Below are positions 1-8,362 of a stretch of 48,501 nt of DNA, in pieces; the first letter of the stretch is position 1, and each line of letters opens with the position of its first letter. This DNA is from Acidobacteriota bacterium (lineage in GTDB: Bacteria; Acidobacteriota; Blastocatellia; Chloracidobacteriales; Chloracidobacteriaceae), in the NCBI GenBank assembly GCA_016208495.1, contig JACQXX010000074.1:1-48501 (forward strand), read 5' to 3'. The position numbers and the translations under genes were made by a program. Below the pieces are notes generated by a model, which had not been told where the DNA came from, made no database searches, and saw nothing but the letters and a program-made list of their open reading frames with translations.

Positions 1-57
1 CCGATGGTGGCCTCAGCGGTCGTCGGGCTGATTCAATTTGGGCGGATCGTCGGATGA
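1..57 (+). CDS. Possible 3' end of an upstream gene (partial)
   Basis: From base 1 the first plus frame reads 18 codons (Pro-Met-Val-Ala-Ser...Gly-Arg-Ile-Val-Gly) and then TGA at 55-57. The stretch is hydrophobic, as in the last segment of a membrane protein or a C-terminal helix, and its stop lies inside a strong hairpin, as at many gene ends. It is too short to assign to any family and could be chance. Confidence 0.25.
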   Translation, partial: PMVASAVVGLIQFGRIVG

Positions 58-98
58 CGATCCGCAAGGGCAGACGTGTGCCTACCGACAGGTAGGCA
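42..98. repeat. Two tandem perfect hairpins
   Basis: Arms GCGGATCGTC (42-51) and GACGATCCGC (56-65) pair perfectly around loop GGAT. TGCCTACC (79-86) and GGTAGGCA (91-98) pair perfectly around loop GACA. There is no immediate T-run after either, so a simple Rho-independent terminator is not assured. They may be REP-type palindromes, or end-of-transcript structures for the gene entering from the left. Confidence 0.5.
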
Positions 99-808
99 GC
101 GGGAGCTTACCCCATTTTTACTTTATCGGATTATCTATTGGATATAAAAAGAGGGGAAATTTGAAGCACGCGGAAAGCAAATCCGTTCGAAACGAGACAA
201 AGCAAAATTTACTTTGAAGGTAAGTCAAACACCAGTCGTGAACACCGTTGGACCTGGATCGTCAGGCTTGTCTACTGATAACTCCTGCTGGTGGCTCCCC
301 TCGCGCGTGACCTCCTTCGTTCCTGGGAAAAACCCATTCTCCCTTCCCCCATAAACGCCAGGATAAGAAAAATTGAATTCCTTCCGTGGGTATCGAGCGA
401 CACAATTACCGGGGTTGGGTTTCGTCCTGACCGTGGCCGTGGGCTGGAACACCAGGGTTATTCAATGGCGACTTGCGTGCTTGAACCCTTTAGCTTGATA
501 CCTATAATGCGAATGAAGAGTTGAAATTGAGACTTCAAAATCAACAACTTACAGACAGCAGATTGAACGCCTGAAATTTGAGATTTTGATAAGCCCTTTG
601 TTTTCAACGAACAATTTTTTCAACATTGAACTGGCATCTATAGGGTGACTCCAGCACTCCAGTCACGGTTGTTCTGGTATTAATGACACTGGAAGTTCAG
701 CCTACATTTGCTGCCAAAAAACTGATATAAATTGAGAAACAGTCAGCAACTGGTTGGTGAACCAATCAAATTTCTTCGCGTGCAGAAAATCCAAAGGACT
801 CACGATTT
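99..808. other. Intergenic region without a supported gene
   Basis: About 710 bases with only short, low-complexity ORFs. It holds a degenerate copy of the small inverted-repeat element (350-472) and a short hairpin GTGACT (645-650) / AGTCAC (661-666). The rest is AT-rich, and I see no convincing promoter or RNA gene. Confidence 0.5.
350..472 (-). repeat. Degenerate copy of the 160-bp MITE-like element (family 1)
   Basis: The left end (350-367) matches the terminal repeat seen at 8363 and 28415 with one mismatch. The interior GGGTTGGGTTTCGTCCTG...CCGTGGCCGTGGGCT (from about 411) is the reverse complement of the interior of those copies. The right terminal repeat is not recognisable. It is an old, partly eroded insertion in inverted orientation. 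Confidence 0.6.
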
Positions 809-1567
809 ATGAGCCACGGCGTATTTGGTTCGCTCGGGGGAGGTTATTTGAAGGCATGTACCAGCCTTTTCCGCTATTCATCGCAGCAACGGTGGTTTAT
901 CCAGCCGTTTACGATGATGGTAGCGGTGATCTATGCTCCATTGCTCTTTATTGCCGCACTTGGATTCTACCTGTTTTTGATTTTTGATCTGCTTGGAACC
1001 CTGCTGGATCAGATTCGATCAAAACTGCTCAACCTCATCACCAGAATGGCTGACCGCACCGGGCACACCTTCAAGTACTTTTTCTGGGGGCCAATCGTGA
1101 TATGTCTGGTGGCCCCACTGTTTTTATTGAGCTTGTTTATCCCGAAGTTCTCTTCCGAAGTCACGGTCGGGGTTTTAGCTGAATTTACTGATTTAACCGG
1201 AAACGGTGCCTTCAAAACCATGAATCAAGCCTGCTGGAAAGCCTCAGGTGAATTGTTCCGGTACATTGCACGCAAGCCATTTTATGTGATGCCGGTTTTG
1301 GCCATCATTGCCACGCTCTATTCATTCACCTTGCTGGGCATTGGATTGTGTTTTGTAATTCTGATTCCACTCGACTGGATCAGTGCCGTGATTGAAATGA
1401 CCCGCCAACGGATTGTGGCCATCACCAATCGTTTTGGAAGCGAGATTGATCAAAGCCTGGGCCAGTTTCTTTATGTGCCTGTGGTACTGATATTTCTGGC
1501 ACCGATTTTTCTCGCGGTATTGTTGATCCCAAAATTTGCCAGCAACTTTGACCCGGATTTTTTGTAA
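809..1567 (+). CDS. Multi-pass membrane protein of unknown function
   Basis: A 252-residue protein with several strongly hydrophobic segments: about residues 33-60 (PFTMMVAVIYAPLLFIAALG and on), 92-112 (PIVICLVAPLFLLSLFIP), 164-192 and 224-243. The pattern PxxLxxLLIPKF occurs twice, after the second and the last membrane segments, which suggests an internal duplication of a two-helix unit. The ATG at 809 has a weak AAAGGA about 10 bases upstream. No enzymatic motif is visible and I do not recognise the family. It lies alone, convergent with the minus-strand gene at 1706-2209. Confidence 0.7.
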   Translation: MSHGVFGSLGGGYLKACTSLFRYSSQQRWFIQPFTMMVAVIYAPLLFIAALGFYLFLIFDLLGTLLDQIRSKLLNLITRMADRTGHTFKYFFWGPIVICLVAPLFLLSLFIPKFSSEVTVGVLAEFTDLTGNGAFKTMNQACWKASGELFRYIARKPFYVMPVLAIIATLYSFTLLGIGLCFVILIPLDWISAVIEMTRQRIVAITNRFGSEIDQSLGQFLYVPVVLIFLAPIFLAVLLIPKFASNFDPDFL

Positions 1568-1705
1568 GACCGGATTGTGTGATGCCAGTTAGGGTTCAGG
1601 GTTCAAGAAAATACAATTCTTTCAATGGTTTAGCTTTCCTCTCTGTGTGCTGCGTATATTCCGGGGTTTCTCATTCTGAAAATCTGTGGCGCGGGGAAGC
1701 CAGCA

Positions 1706-2209
1706 TTAGAAATTCCATATTTGATCAAGCGGTGTGCCACAAACAACACATTCAAACCACTTATCTTTGACGATATTTTTAGTGTGGCATTTGGTGCATA
1801 AACGAAAGACAAATTCGGTTGTGAACCCAGGTGGATGGGAAATCCCAGCCCGGTTCAGTGCTTCATCCACCGCTGGCCAGGAATCAGGTTCCGGGCAATA
1901 TCCGAGCGATTGATTGCTGACTTCTGAAACAAAGATTTCTGTTTGGGAACAGTCGAAGGTTATTTCCCCGGCTGAACGCACATCCCTCCCGGCGGCACAG
2001 GCAAGGTGTTCGGAGTGACGATCTGCAATCCAGAACCATCCGTCTGTATCAATCACGAACGTAACGATGATTATTTGGCCCCAATCTGGCTTTTGTCTGG
2101 TTTGGCGAAGCCAGTTCCGCACATCTGAACTGGATGTAATCCGTATCCGCGTCGAATGCTCTGGATGGGCTTCGATGGCCTCTGGGTTCAGATGGCGGTA
2201 AATACGCAT
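1706..2209 (-). CDS. Hypothetical protein with C-terminal zinc ribbon
   Basis: A 167-residue soluble protein. The last 35 residues hold CTKC...CVVC, a CxxC-x(n)-CxxC zinc-ribbon knuckle (about residues 137-158). The middle (VTFVIDTDGWFWIADRHSEH) looks like a beta-rich domain with an Asp/His-containing strand. I recognise it only as a type of uncharacterised zinc-ribbon protein. It starts 11 bases after the stop of the diguanylate cyclase gene on the same strand, so the two are probably co-transcribed. There is no clear Shine-Dalgarno sequence at its ATG, so translational coupling is possible. Confidence 0.65.
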   Translation of the reverse strand: MRIYRHLNPEAIEAHPEHSTRIRITSSSDVRNWLRQTRQKPDWGQIIIVTFVIDTDGWFWIADRHSEHLACAAGRDVRSAGEITFDCSQTEIFVSEVSNQSLGYCPEPDSWPAVDEALNRAGISHPPGFTTEFVFRLCTKCHTKNIVKDKWFECVVCGTPLDQIWNF

Positions 2210-2220
2210 AAATAAAACGA

Positions 2221-3111
2221 TTATTGCAAAAGTTGCCCTTGTTCGACCTGACCCGGTTGGGCAAACAGAACATGATTCTTGCCTTCAGTTTTGACCTGAT
2301 ACATCAAATTATCAGCCTGGTGGAGCATCACTTCGGGAGAATCCGGCGGACAGATAAACGAAACGACACCAATACTGAGGGTGACGATTGAATACTGCTC
2401 GGGGATTTGATTGAGAATGACTTCCCGAACCTTCAATATTGCTGTTTCGGCTGCGAGGTGGTCAGTTTCCGGGAGCAAAATCGCAAACTCATCTCCGCCC
2501 AGCCGCGCCAGGGTGTCTACTTTTCGGAGCGATTGGCGAATGGTACTGGCAATAAACTGCAACACTTCATCTCCGGCTTGATGGCCAAACTGGTCATTGA
2601 TTGTTTTGAAGTTATCCAGGTCAAGGTAGGCCAGTGAAATCGGATGATGGTAGCGTTGCGAGCGGATGATTTCAGCCTGGAGAATATGGTGAAATTCGCG
2701 GGAGTTGGTCGCACCGGTCAAATAATCAGTTCGTGAAAGCTGACGTTCCCGGTCAAGCGTCGCTTTGACAATCTGGAGTAAGTTGATCGTCAAGGCAAAA
2801 AAGGCCAGTCGGAAAATGGCATTCCAGATTCGGATGACTTCGGATGAATACTGTTGACCCGCCAGCCGGTTGGAGATAACCCAAACGACAATGGTGAGGA
2901 GTGCCATAAACAAACCTGACCGACGGCTGGCATACCAGGTGACAAGAAAGACTGGTATCAAATAAAAGAAGGAAAACGAGATTTCGTAACCGGTAGCATA
3001 GTCAAACCAGCCCAGCCCCAAGGTTGCCAGCATTGAATATATCCAAATGCTTGCCGGGCGCATGGCGGTCATTTTTTGATCGAACTGGGCAAGGAAACGG
3101 TCCATGGGCAT
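2221..3111 (-). CDS. Membrane-anchored GGDEF diguanylate cyclase
   Basis: This 296-residue protein should make cyclic di-GMP from two GTP at the inner membrane. Residues about 20-130 are four to five hydrophobic segments. Residues about 125-290 form a GGDEF domain with the DYLTGATNSREF start, the metal-binding DLDNFKTINDQFGH segment, an intact GGDEF signature at residues 205-209 and an RxxD inhibitory site (RKVD, 196-199) exactly five residues before it. Both catalysis and product feedback inhibition are therefore predicted to be intact. The N-terminal membrane region resembles the small integral-membrane sensors often joined to GGDEF domains, but the signal is unknown. It is followed at 11 bases by the zinc-ribbon gene. 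Starts at 3111 and 3105 are both possible. Confidence 0.92.
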   Translation of the reverse strand: MPMDRFLAQFDQKMTAMRPASIWIYSMLATLGLGWFDYATGYEISFSFFYLIPVFLVTWYASRRSGLFMALLTIVVWVISNRLAGQQYSSEVIRIWNAIFRLAFFALTINLLQIVKATLDRERQLSRTDYLTGATNSREFHHILQAEIIRSQRYHHPISLAYLDLDNFKTINDQFGHQAGDEVLQFIASTIRQSLRKVDTLARLGGDEFAILLPETDHLAAETAILKVREVILNQIPEQYSIVTLSIGVVSFICPPDSPEVMLHQADNLMYQVKTEGKNHVLFAQPGQVEQGQLLQ

Positions 3112-3284
3112 TATCTGTCGAGAAGGTCTGATCGGGTTGGCAGGAACATCGAAACTGGATCAAGATGAAGCAGCAGGATATGAAGCTATGGTAGGCGAGT
3201 GAGATAATGAAAGCAAATTCAACTGTTCTCGGGCCACTCTCCGGTTGAGTCGGTTGATTAACTCAAGTGAAGTCCTGTTCCAGG

Positions 3285-3382
3285 AGTTTATTGAGCTATT
3301 GAATTTGATAAGTGTTTGATTTTTTCCGTGTTTTCTGTGTTTTCCGTGGTTACAATGTCTGGAAACTTTCGGTGAGGTCCTT
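3285..3382 (+). repeat. Diverged copy of the ~115-bp repeat (family 2)
   Basis: The run TTTGATAAGTGTTTGATTTT followed by repeated TTTTCCGTG-like units and ATGTCTGGAAACTTTCGGTGA matches, in the same orientation, the copies at 22263 and 46011. The left terminal repeat has decayed. It lies just upstream of the gene starting at 3430. The remainder of the gap (3112-3284) shows nothing I can support. Confidence 0.65.
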
Positions 3383-3429
3383 CAACTGGTTTGTGGAAAC
3401 AGGCAGGTTGTTTTGATGGGAGGTTCCAA

Positions 3430-4002
3430 ATGGCACCAACCTTGATCATTCGCCAGGATCATCCGGCCAGACGCTGCGAAGTCTGCCACCAGACCGATCA
3501 ATTTGACCCGGACACCGGCCTCTGCACGCGATGTGCTGGGCTTTCGCTGGCGAATCTTTCCACACATGCTGATTCAGGGACGAAAAAGAACCCCAAATTT
3601 TTATATAAGAATGTTGATGACTGCCGAATGAGGGACCTGATGGGGTTGTGTTTTCTGATTTTGCTTTTTGGCGGTGCCGCAGTCCTGGCGTTCTCATCAC
3701 AATACTGGATCACGGGTGCTTGTTTCGTGGTGTGGTTGATTGCCGTTCTTTTTACTTACCGGCAAAGCATTGAAGAAGTTGTCAGCCCAGATGGTCAAAA
3801 TGTTGAAATCAAACGGTACTTCTCACGTGAATTCATTGAAACTGCCTCGATTGTGCGGATCCGACAGTTTCTATGGGGATATGGTGGCATAGAGCTTGAA
3901 CTGAAATCCGGGAAGATCATTGCTCTTGACCTGGACCGGGCGGATCAGCAAAAACTGATTGAAGGTCTCAGACAAATCAACCCAGAACTGGAAATCCGAT
4001 AA
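3430..4002 (+). CDS. Zinc-ribbon membrane protein with PH-like C-terminal region
   Basis: I chose the ATG at 3430 because GGGAGG lies seven bases upstream. An in-frame ATG 39 bases earlier sits in repeat DNA. The 190-residue product begins with a cytoplasmic zinc-ribbon-like segment (CEVC...CTRC, about residues 16-37). Two membrane helices follow (about 66-88 and 91-108: GLCFLILLFGGAAVLAFS and ITGACFVVWLIAVLFTY). The C-terminal 80 residues are strand-rich (EEVVSPDGQNVEIKRYF..., GGIELELKSGKIIAL), resembling the bacterial PH-like domains placed after membrane helices. The exact role is unknown. No operon partner is apparent. Confidence 0.7.
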   Translation: MAPTLIIRQDHPARRCEVCHQTDQFDPDTGLCTRCAGLSLANLSTHADSGTKKNPKFLYKNVDDCRMRDLMGLCFLILLFGGAAVLAFSSQYWITGACFVVWLIAVLFTYRQSIEEVVSPDGQNVEIKRYFSREFIETASIVRIRQFLWGYGGIELELKSGKIIALDLDRADQQKLIEGLRQINPELEIR

Positions 4003-4024
4003 ATCGGACCAATGAGGGGTCAGG

Positions 4025-4043
4025 ACCATATGCGCCAGGATAC
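4025..4043. repeat. Solo terminal repeat of family-1 element
   Basis: CCATATGCGCCAGGATACC matches the 19-bp terminal repeat of the MITE-like element at 8363-8522 with three differences. No second end or interior is present, so this is a relic or a chance partial match. Confidence 0.35.
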
Positions 4044-4102
4044 CACAGTAAATGTACCTCGAAGAGGTCGCCAGAGGGTAGCCTGGGTGGCTTGTCACCC
4101 CC

Positions 4103-4290
4103 GTGCCATGAGAAAAAGCATTTCGGGCACTGCTTCGCGGTCGGCGTCCTCGCCAGCGCCTGACAGCGAGGGCAGGAGTTCAGATAGTGCTTTTCGTCGT
4201 TTTCCCGAATAACCCGCTCTTTGAGACCGACTCGATAAACCCTTCGTAGCCTTTTCCCACCAATGCCAACACTTCAGGGTCGTTTGAAAG
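4103..4290 (-). pseudogene. Relic of a zinc-ribbon protein gene
   Basis: On the minus strand one frame reads NDPEVLALVGKGYEGFIESV, then after a frame change RVIRENDEKHYLNSCPRC followed by ALARTPTAKQCPKCFFSWH. The CPxC...CPKC...WH pattern is a known tail of short bacterial zinc-ribbon proteins. A frameshift near 4215 and the lack of a proper start and stop mark it as a decayed gene. It lies directly downstream of the DAC-domain gene, which is also on the minus strand. Confidence 0.55.
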
Positions 4291-4307
4291 AAGCGGTGCT
4301 CTGAGAT

Positions 4308-5705
4308 TCAGAGTTTCCCACCTATACAGAGAATCTGCTCCCCGTGGTGGTAAATTGTTATTGGACCATCCTCTGAGATTTTAACTGCTATGCCAAAAAT
4401 ACTGGCATTCCATGCGGCCCTTGATCTAGCTCCAGAGAATGGCTTACTTTCGGTGTTTCCTGTGACAGCTTTTAGCTTTTCTGTGGTCGGCTGAGAGACC
4501 AAACAGCCCACATCAAGGAGTTTACCGGTTTTTGACAGAATTGTTGCGCCGTCAACTGATGCGGCGGCGGTGATAAGTTGTCGGCTCGACCACTCGTGTA
4601 TGGATAAGTTCTTGAGACTATCACGAAGTTCACCATTGGCGCGTGTTTCAGTCTCGTGATCGGACACCATTTTGCCGATCTCAGAGTCTTCATCAAGAAT
4701 GCACAAGAGTGCTCCTTTACGTTCGAACGAAAGATCGATTGCTACTCTCAGAATCTGTGTCACAATGGATTCACCAATCTGCTGTTTGGTAAGAAAGGTA
4801 TGGGCATGATGGAAACTCAGATAGAACCAGGTCCCTTGGCTCTTCACGAATAGGCTTTCATTGGCAAATAGCCATAGATCGCCAGCAGGGGACACTGTCA
4901 TGGCCACGCCATCGGAGCCAAGAAACCCCTGAAACCGGACAAGAGATTGGTGAGGTGCATAGGGTACTTTAGGGGATTCTTCTGGTAATCCTGAAAAAGC
5001 TAAAAGTCCCACGACGTATCCGCCAGGCTTGCTTGTCTCACACTCTTTGGGATTACCTATCGCAACGAGCGCGACGCGCTGGGAGTCAACGGCTTTGCGG
5101 ATCCACTTCTGATGGAGTAGAGCATCATCTATTCCTAGTGGATTTGGGAATTTGACGAATAGATTTTCATTTTCAGGCCCAAGTCTATTCATTACGTCAG
5201 TTAAGCTTGTTGCGAAGAACACAGTATAACGGACAGATGACCCCTCATATGTTAGACTCATTGAGCTTTCGAGAAGGCGTAACCATTGTGATACATCACG
5301 GCTTGAGAATTGATGAACTGAGCGTGATATTGCTCTTGCGGTCCTTGACTCGGAGAGTATCTCCCAAAGCTCATCGCCTTCGGAACAGTTACAACGCACC
5401 AGATCCAGATTAAAAACGTCAGCAAGCTTAGTACAGAAATTCACGTCATTCTTGAGATCATCAGGTAACAAGTTGATCTGAGGAAAATTGACGCTTAGTC
5501 TTTGAACTACCTGCTTAGTCTCAGGGTTACGCACAAATACCACTATAGAATGCCCATCCAGGATGGCATTCTGATTATCATCAGGATAACTTATCTGCTG
5601 GATATCAGCCTTGTCGCTCTTGAGAACTTCTACGGTTGCACCCGTGGAGTGACTAAGCTCTTTACGAAGTGTGTCAGTTGCTTCTTTCATACAGTGATTT
5701 TCCAT
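4308..5705 (-). CDS. DAC (DisA_N) domain protein, putative diadenylate cyclase
   Basis: A 465-residue soluble protein. The C-terminal ~140 residues match the diadenylate cyclase fold of DisA/CdaA: a start strand RKGALLCILDED, the DGA motif at residues 385-387, and GARSRAA (425-431) in the place of GTRHRAA, followed by IAVKISEDGPITIYHHGEQI. In DisA-type enzymes the DGA and RHR motifs bind ATP and catalyse c-di-AMP formation. Here the histidine of RHR is serine (R427-S428-R429), so activity may be altered or lost. The N-terminal ~320 residues are probably a sensory region of the kind found fused in front of DAC domains, but I cannot name it. The ATG at 5705 has GGAGAGG about eight bases upstream. 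The gene is divergent from the GNAT gene. Confidence 0.8.
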   Translation of the reverse strand: MENHCMKEATDTLRKELSHSTGATVEVLKSDKADIQQISYPDDNQNAILDGHSIVVFVRNPETKQVVQRLSVNFPQINLLPDDLKNDVNFCTKLADVFNLDLVRCNCSEGDELWEILSESRTARAISRSVHQFSSRDVSQWLRLLESSMSLTYEGSSVRYTVFFATSLTDVMNRLGPENENLFVKFPNPLGIDDALLHQKWIRKAVDSQRVALVAIGNPKECETSKPGGYVVGLLAFSGLPEESPKVPYAPHQSLVRFQGFLGSDGVAMTVSPAGDLWLFANESLFVKSQGTWFYLSFHHAHTFLTKQQIGESIVTQILRVAIDLSFERKGALLCILDEDSEIGKMVSDHETETRANGELRDSLKNLSIHEWSSRQLITAAASVDGATILSKTGKLLDVGCLVSQPTTEKLKAVTGNTESKPFSGARSRAAWNASIFGIAVKISEDGPITIYHHGEQILCIGGKL

Positions 5706-5831
5706 GTAATAGCCTCTCCGATTGGTTGTTTAACTTTTCCAAGATACATCCTTCACCTTTGTTATTGTTATATAATGAGTTACAAGGTTAAGAATGTATC
5801 ACACCCCTCTCCCAAAAAAGCAACCCCCAGT

Positions 5832-5861
5832 CAACCCTGAACCCTGAACCCTAAACCCTAA
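5832..5861 (+). repeat. Heptamer run (CCCTGAA type)
   Basis: Four tandem ~7-bp units of CCCTGAA/CCCTAAA lie immediately before the start codon of the acetyltransferase gene, where a ribosome-binding site would be expected. Confidence 0.7.
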
Positions 5862-5867
5862 TGCCTT

Positions 5868-6356
5868 ATGCTTGAAATTCGCCGAGCCGTTGAAACTGAT
5901 TTTGATCAAATTTGGGAAATTTTCCATCCGGTCGCCAAGCGTGGCGATACCTATATGTATGCTCCCGACATTTCAAAAGACGATGCCCGTCGAATCTGGA
6001 TGTCAAAAGATATGGCGACCTATGTGGCCTGTGACGGAGCGGAAATCGTCGGCACCTACATTTTAAGGCCCAACCAGCCGGTGCTTGGCGCCCACGTAGC
6101 CAATGCGGGCTATATGGTTAAGCCCAACACCCAAGGCAAGGGAATTGGGCGGGCAATGTGTGAACATTCGCTCCAGGAAGCTCGCCAAGCTGGTTTTCTA
6201 GCGATGCAGTTCAATGCCGTTGTGAGCACCAATGAAAACGCGGTCGCGTTGTGGAAAAAAATGGGATTCTCAATTGTCGGTACCGTCCCTAAAGCCTTTC
6301 AGCATAAAGAGTTGGGGCTGGTGGACATTTTCATCATGCATCGGTTTTTAGATTGA
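5868..6356 (+). CDS. GNAT-family N-acetyltransferase
   Basis: A 162-residue single-domain acetyltransferase using acetyl-CoA. The acetyl-CoA pyrophosphate-binding loop (motif A) is QGKGIGRAM at about residues 89-97, preceded by strand AGYMVKPN. The C-terminal STNENAVALWKKMGFSIVGT segment is the standard motif B with conserved Asn and GF. It resembles the broad class of GNATs annotated as acetylating small molecules or peptide N-termini. The substrate cannot be deduced. The ATG lies directly behind the heptamer run, with no Shine-Dalgarno sequence. Confidence 0.9.
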   Translation: MLEIRRAVETDFDQIWEIFHPVAKRGDTYMYAPDISKDDARRIWMSKDMATYVACDGAEIVGTYILRPNQPVLGAHVANAGYMVKPNTQGKGIGRAMCEHSLQEARQAGFLAMQFNAVVSTNENAVALWKKMGFSIVGTVPKAFQHKELGLVDIFIMHRFLD

Positions 6357-6490
6357 GGGCAGGTTCAATAGTTTCCTTGGTGGTGAGTTTTGTTTTGCTG
6401 AGTCACTGTTTAATGATATAACTAAATAATAAAAATGAGTTTTGTTGTTGCTGATGAGAAAGGTCCGGCTTAACCCAGTCCCAATGTCTT

Positions 6491-6520
6491 CAGCCCCAAG
6501 CCCCAAGCCCTGAGCCCTGG
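6491..6520 (+). repeat. Heptamer run (CCCCAAG / CCCTGAG type)
   Basis: Units CCCCAAG, CCCCAAG, CCCTGAG, CCCTGG lie 16 bases upstream of the polymerase start codon. Same class as the run at 5832. Confidence 0.7.
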
Positions 6521-6535
6521 TATTCAAGCCCTGCT

Positions 6536-8323
6536 ATGAAACAAGCCGCCTTGTTCAACTTTGCGCCTATCCCCTCGGTCATCGAAGTCCGGGAAGCTGT
6601 TCCACTGCCTGAATACCGGTATGTGAATCAGGCCGCAGCGTTGATTCCATTTCTTCCTGATTTATGTGCCGCGCCAGTGCTGGCGCTTGATACTGAAACC
6701 ACGGGACTTGACCCGCTGACAGACCGGGTTCGGTTGCTCCAGGTTGCGGCGCCGGGGTTGCCGGTGCTGGTGCTGGATCTGTTTCAACTGGCGGAATTGG
6801 AGCCGGTTCGGCAGGTACTGGCGTCAAGCCACGTCAAAGTATTTCAGAATGCCAAATTTGACCTGAAATTCTTGTCCCGCGCTGGCCTGGAGGTTGGCGG
6901 GCAGCTTTTTGACACGATGCTGGCCGGACAAATCATCAGTTGTGGGTTATCCAATCAACGTCACTCGCTCGAAGCCCTGGTGGCACATTATTTAAAACAA
7001 TCACTTTCCAAAACCGAGCAGATCAGTGACTGGTCAGCCCGCGAACTTTCACCCGAACAACTTCGCTATGCGGCGCTTGATGCGGCAGTCCTGTTGCCGC
7101 TCCGGGAAGCGTTGATTTCAAAGCTCAAAGCGGCTGACGTCATCAAATGCGCCAAAATTGAATTTGACTGTGTGCGAGCCGTTGCTGAAATGGAACTGGC
7201 CGGAATCAGCCTGGATCTGGATCGGTGGGAAGCGCTCCGCACACAAATCTCAACGGTTCGTGACACCCTTGCCGTTCGATTGCGCGAAGCCTTCGGCGGC
7301 GGGTTTTTAGGAGAAATCAACCTCGATAGCCCCACCCAGGTTCAGCGGGCGCTTGCCTTGCGTGGCATCCAGGTTTCGGGTACCAGCCGCTGGGAACTCT
7401 CACGCTTTAGTGACCACCCGGAAGTCCGGTTGTTTCAGGAATATCGCAAAGCGTCAAAGCTCTGCAGCGCCTTTCTGGACACGCTGCCGAAGTTTATCCA
7501 TCCGCAAACCGGAAGGCTGCACCCGGTATATGAACAGTGTCTGGTGGTATCGGGACGGTTTAGCTGCCATTCGCCAAACTTGCAACAATTGCCGCACGAC
7601 CGGGAATTTCGGGCTTGTTTTATCCCGGCGGAAGGTCATTCGTTTGTCATTGCCGACTATTCGCAGATTGAACTCCGGGTTGCGGCGCAGTTGAGCCAGG
7701 ATGAACGGATGATGGATGCCTACCGCGCGAACCAGGATTTGCATTTGTTGACGGCGAGTTTGATTACCGGCAAACCGATAGGATCGGTGACTAAAGCCGA
7801 CCGGCAGGCAGCCAAAGCCGTGAATTTCGGGTTGCTTTACGGGCAAGGCGCGCAAGGATTGAAAAGTTACGCCAAACAGAGCTACGGCGTAGATTTGACG
7901 CTGACTGATGCCGAACGCTTCCGTGACCGGTTCTTTCTTGCCTATCAGGGCATTGCTGCCTGGCACCGGCAGACAGCACACAACCAGAAGAAAATTCGTG
8001 AAACGCGGACATTGATTGGTCGAAGACGGTTGATTGAAAAACCGCTGGAACTCCCGACGCTGCTCAACCTGCCTGTCCAGGGAACGGCAGCCGACATCAC
8101 CAAGCTGGCGCTGGCCAAAATACTGCCGCAGCTTGCACCGTTCGGATCGCGTATTGTTGGGTGTATCCACGATGAAATTTTGCTTGAAACCCCGACCGAC
8201 CGTGCCCAGGAAGTCGCCCGGTTACTCTCTGACGCAATGGAAGCCGCCGGAAATGAATCACTTGGCGAAGTTCCAGTTGTCGCCGAAGCCAGCATTGGCC
8301 AAAACTGGGCGGAGAAGGGGTGA
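6536..8323 (+). CDS. Family A DNA polymerase with 3'-5' exonuclease, no 5' nuclease domain
   Basis: A 595-residue polymerase I-type enzyme. Residues about 40-220 form a DEDDy-type 3'-5' exonuclease: LALDTETTGLDP (Exo I), VFQNAKFDLKFL (Exo II), YAALDAAVLLPL (Exo III). Residues about 250-590 are the family A palm, fingers and thumb with motif A (VIADYSQIELRVAAQLS), motif B (KAVNFGLLYGQGAQGL) and motif C (GCIHDEILLE); all catalytic acidic residues are present. A standard PolA is about 900 residues because of its N-terminal 5' nuclease, which is absent here. Such short bifunctional enzymes occur in several bacterial phyla and in phages, and may be a repair polymerase beside a full-length PolA elsewhere. 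There is no Shine-Dalgarno sequence before the ATG, which follows a heptamer run. Confidence 0.95.
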   Translation: MKQAALFNFAPIPSVIEVREAVPLPEYRYVNQAAALIPFLPDLCAAPVLALDTETTGLDPLTDRVRLLQVAAPGLPVLVLDLFQLAELEPVRQVLASSHVKVFQNAKFDLKFLSRAGLEVGGQLFDTMLAGQIISCGLSNQRHSLEALVAHYLKQSLSKTEQISDWSARELSPEQLRYAALDAAVLLPLREALISKLKAADVIKCAKIEFDCVRAVAEMELAGISLDLDRWEALRTQISTVRDTLAVRLREAFGGGFLGEINLDSPTQVQRALALRGIQVSGTSRWELSRFSDHPEVRLFQEYRKASKLCSAFLDTLPKFIHPQTGRLHPVYEQCLVVSGRFSCHSPNLQQLPHDREFRACFIPAEGHSFVIADYSQIELRVAAQLSQDERMMDAYRANQDLHLLTASLITGKPIGSVTKADRQAAKAVNFGLLYGQGAQGLKSYAKQSYGVDLTLTDAERFRDRFFLAYQGIAAWHRQTAHNQKKIRETRTLIGRRRLIEKPLELPTLLNLPVQGTAADITKLALAKILPQLAPFGSRIVGCIHDEILLETPTDRAQEVARLLSDAMEAAGNESLGEVPVVAEASIGQNWAEKG

Positions 8324-8362
8324 GAAAACCAGGGCTGAGGAAAGCGGGCTCAGGGCTCAGGG

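Noticed and set aside
7454-8170. 238-codon minus-strand frame inside the DNA polymerase gene
   Set aside because: It overlaps all polymerase motifs antisense and has no protein-like features.
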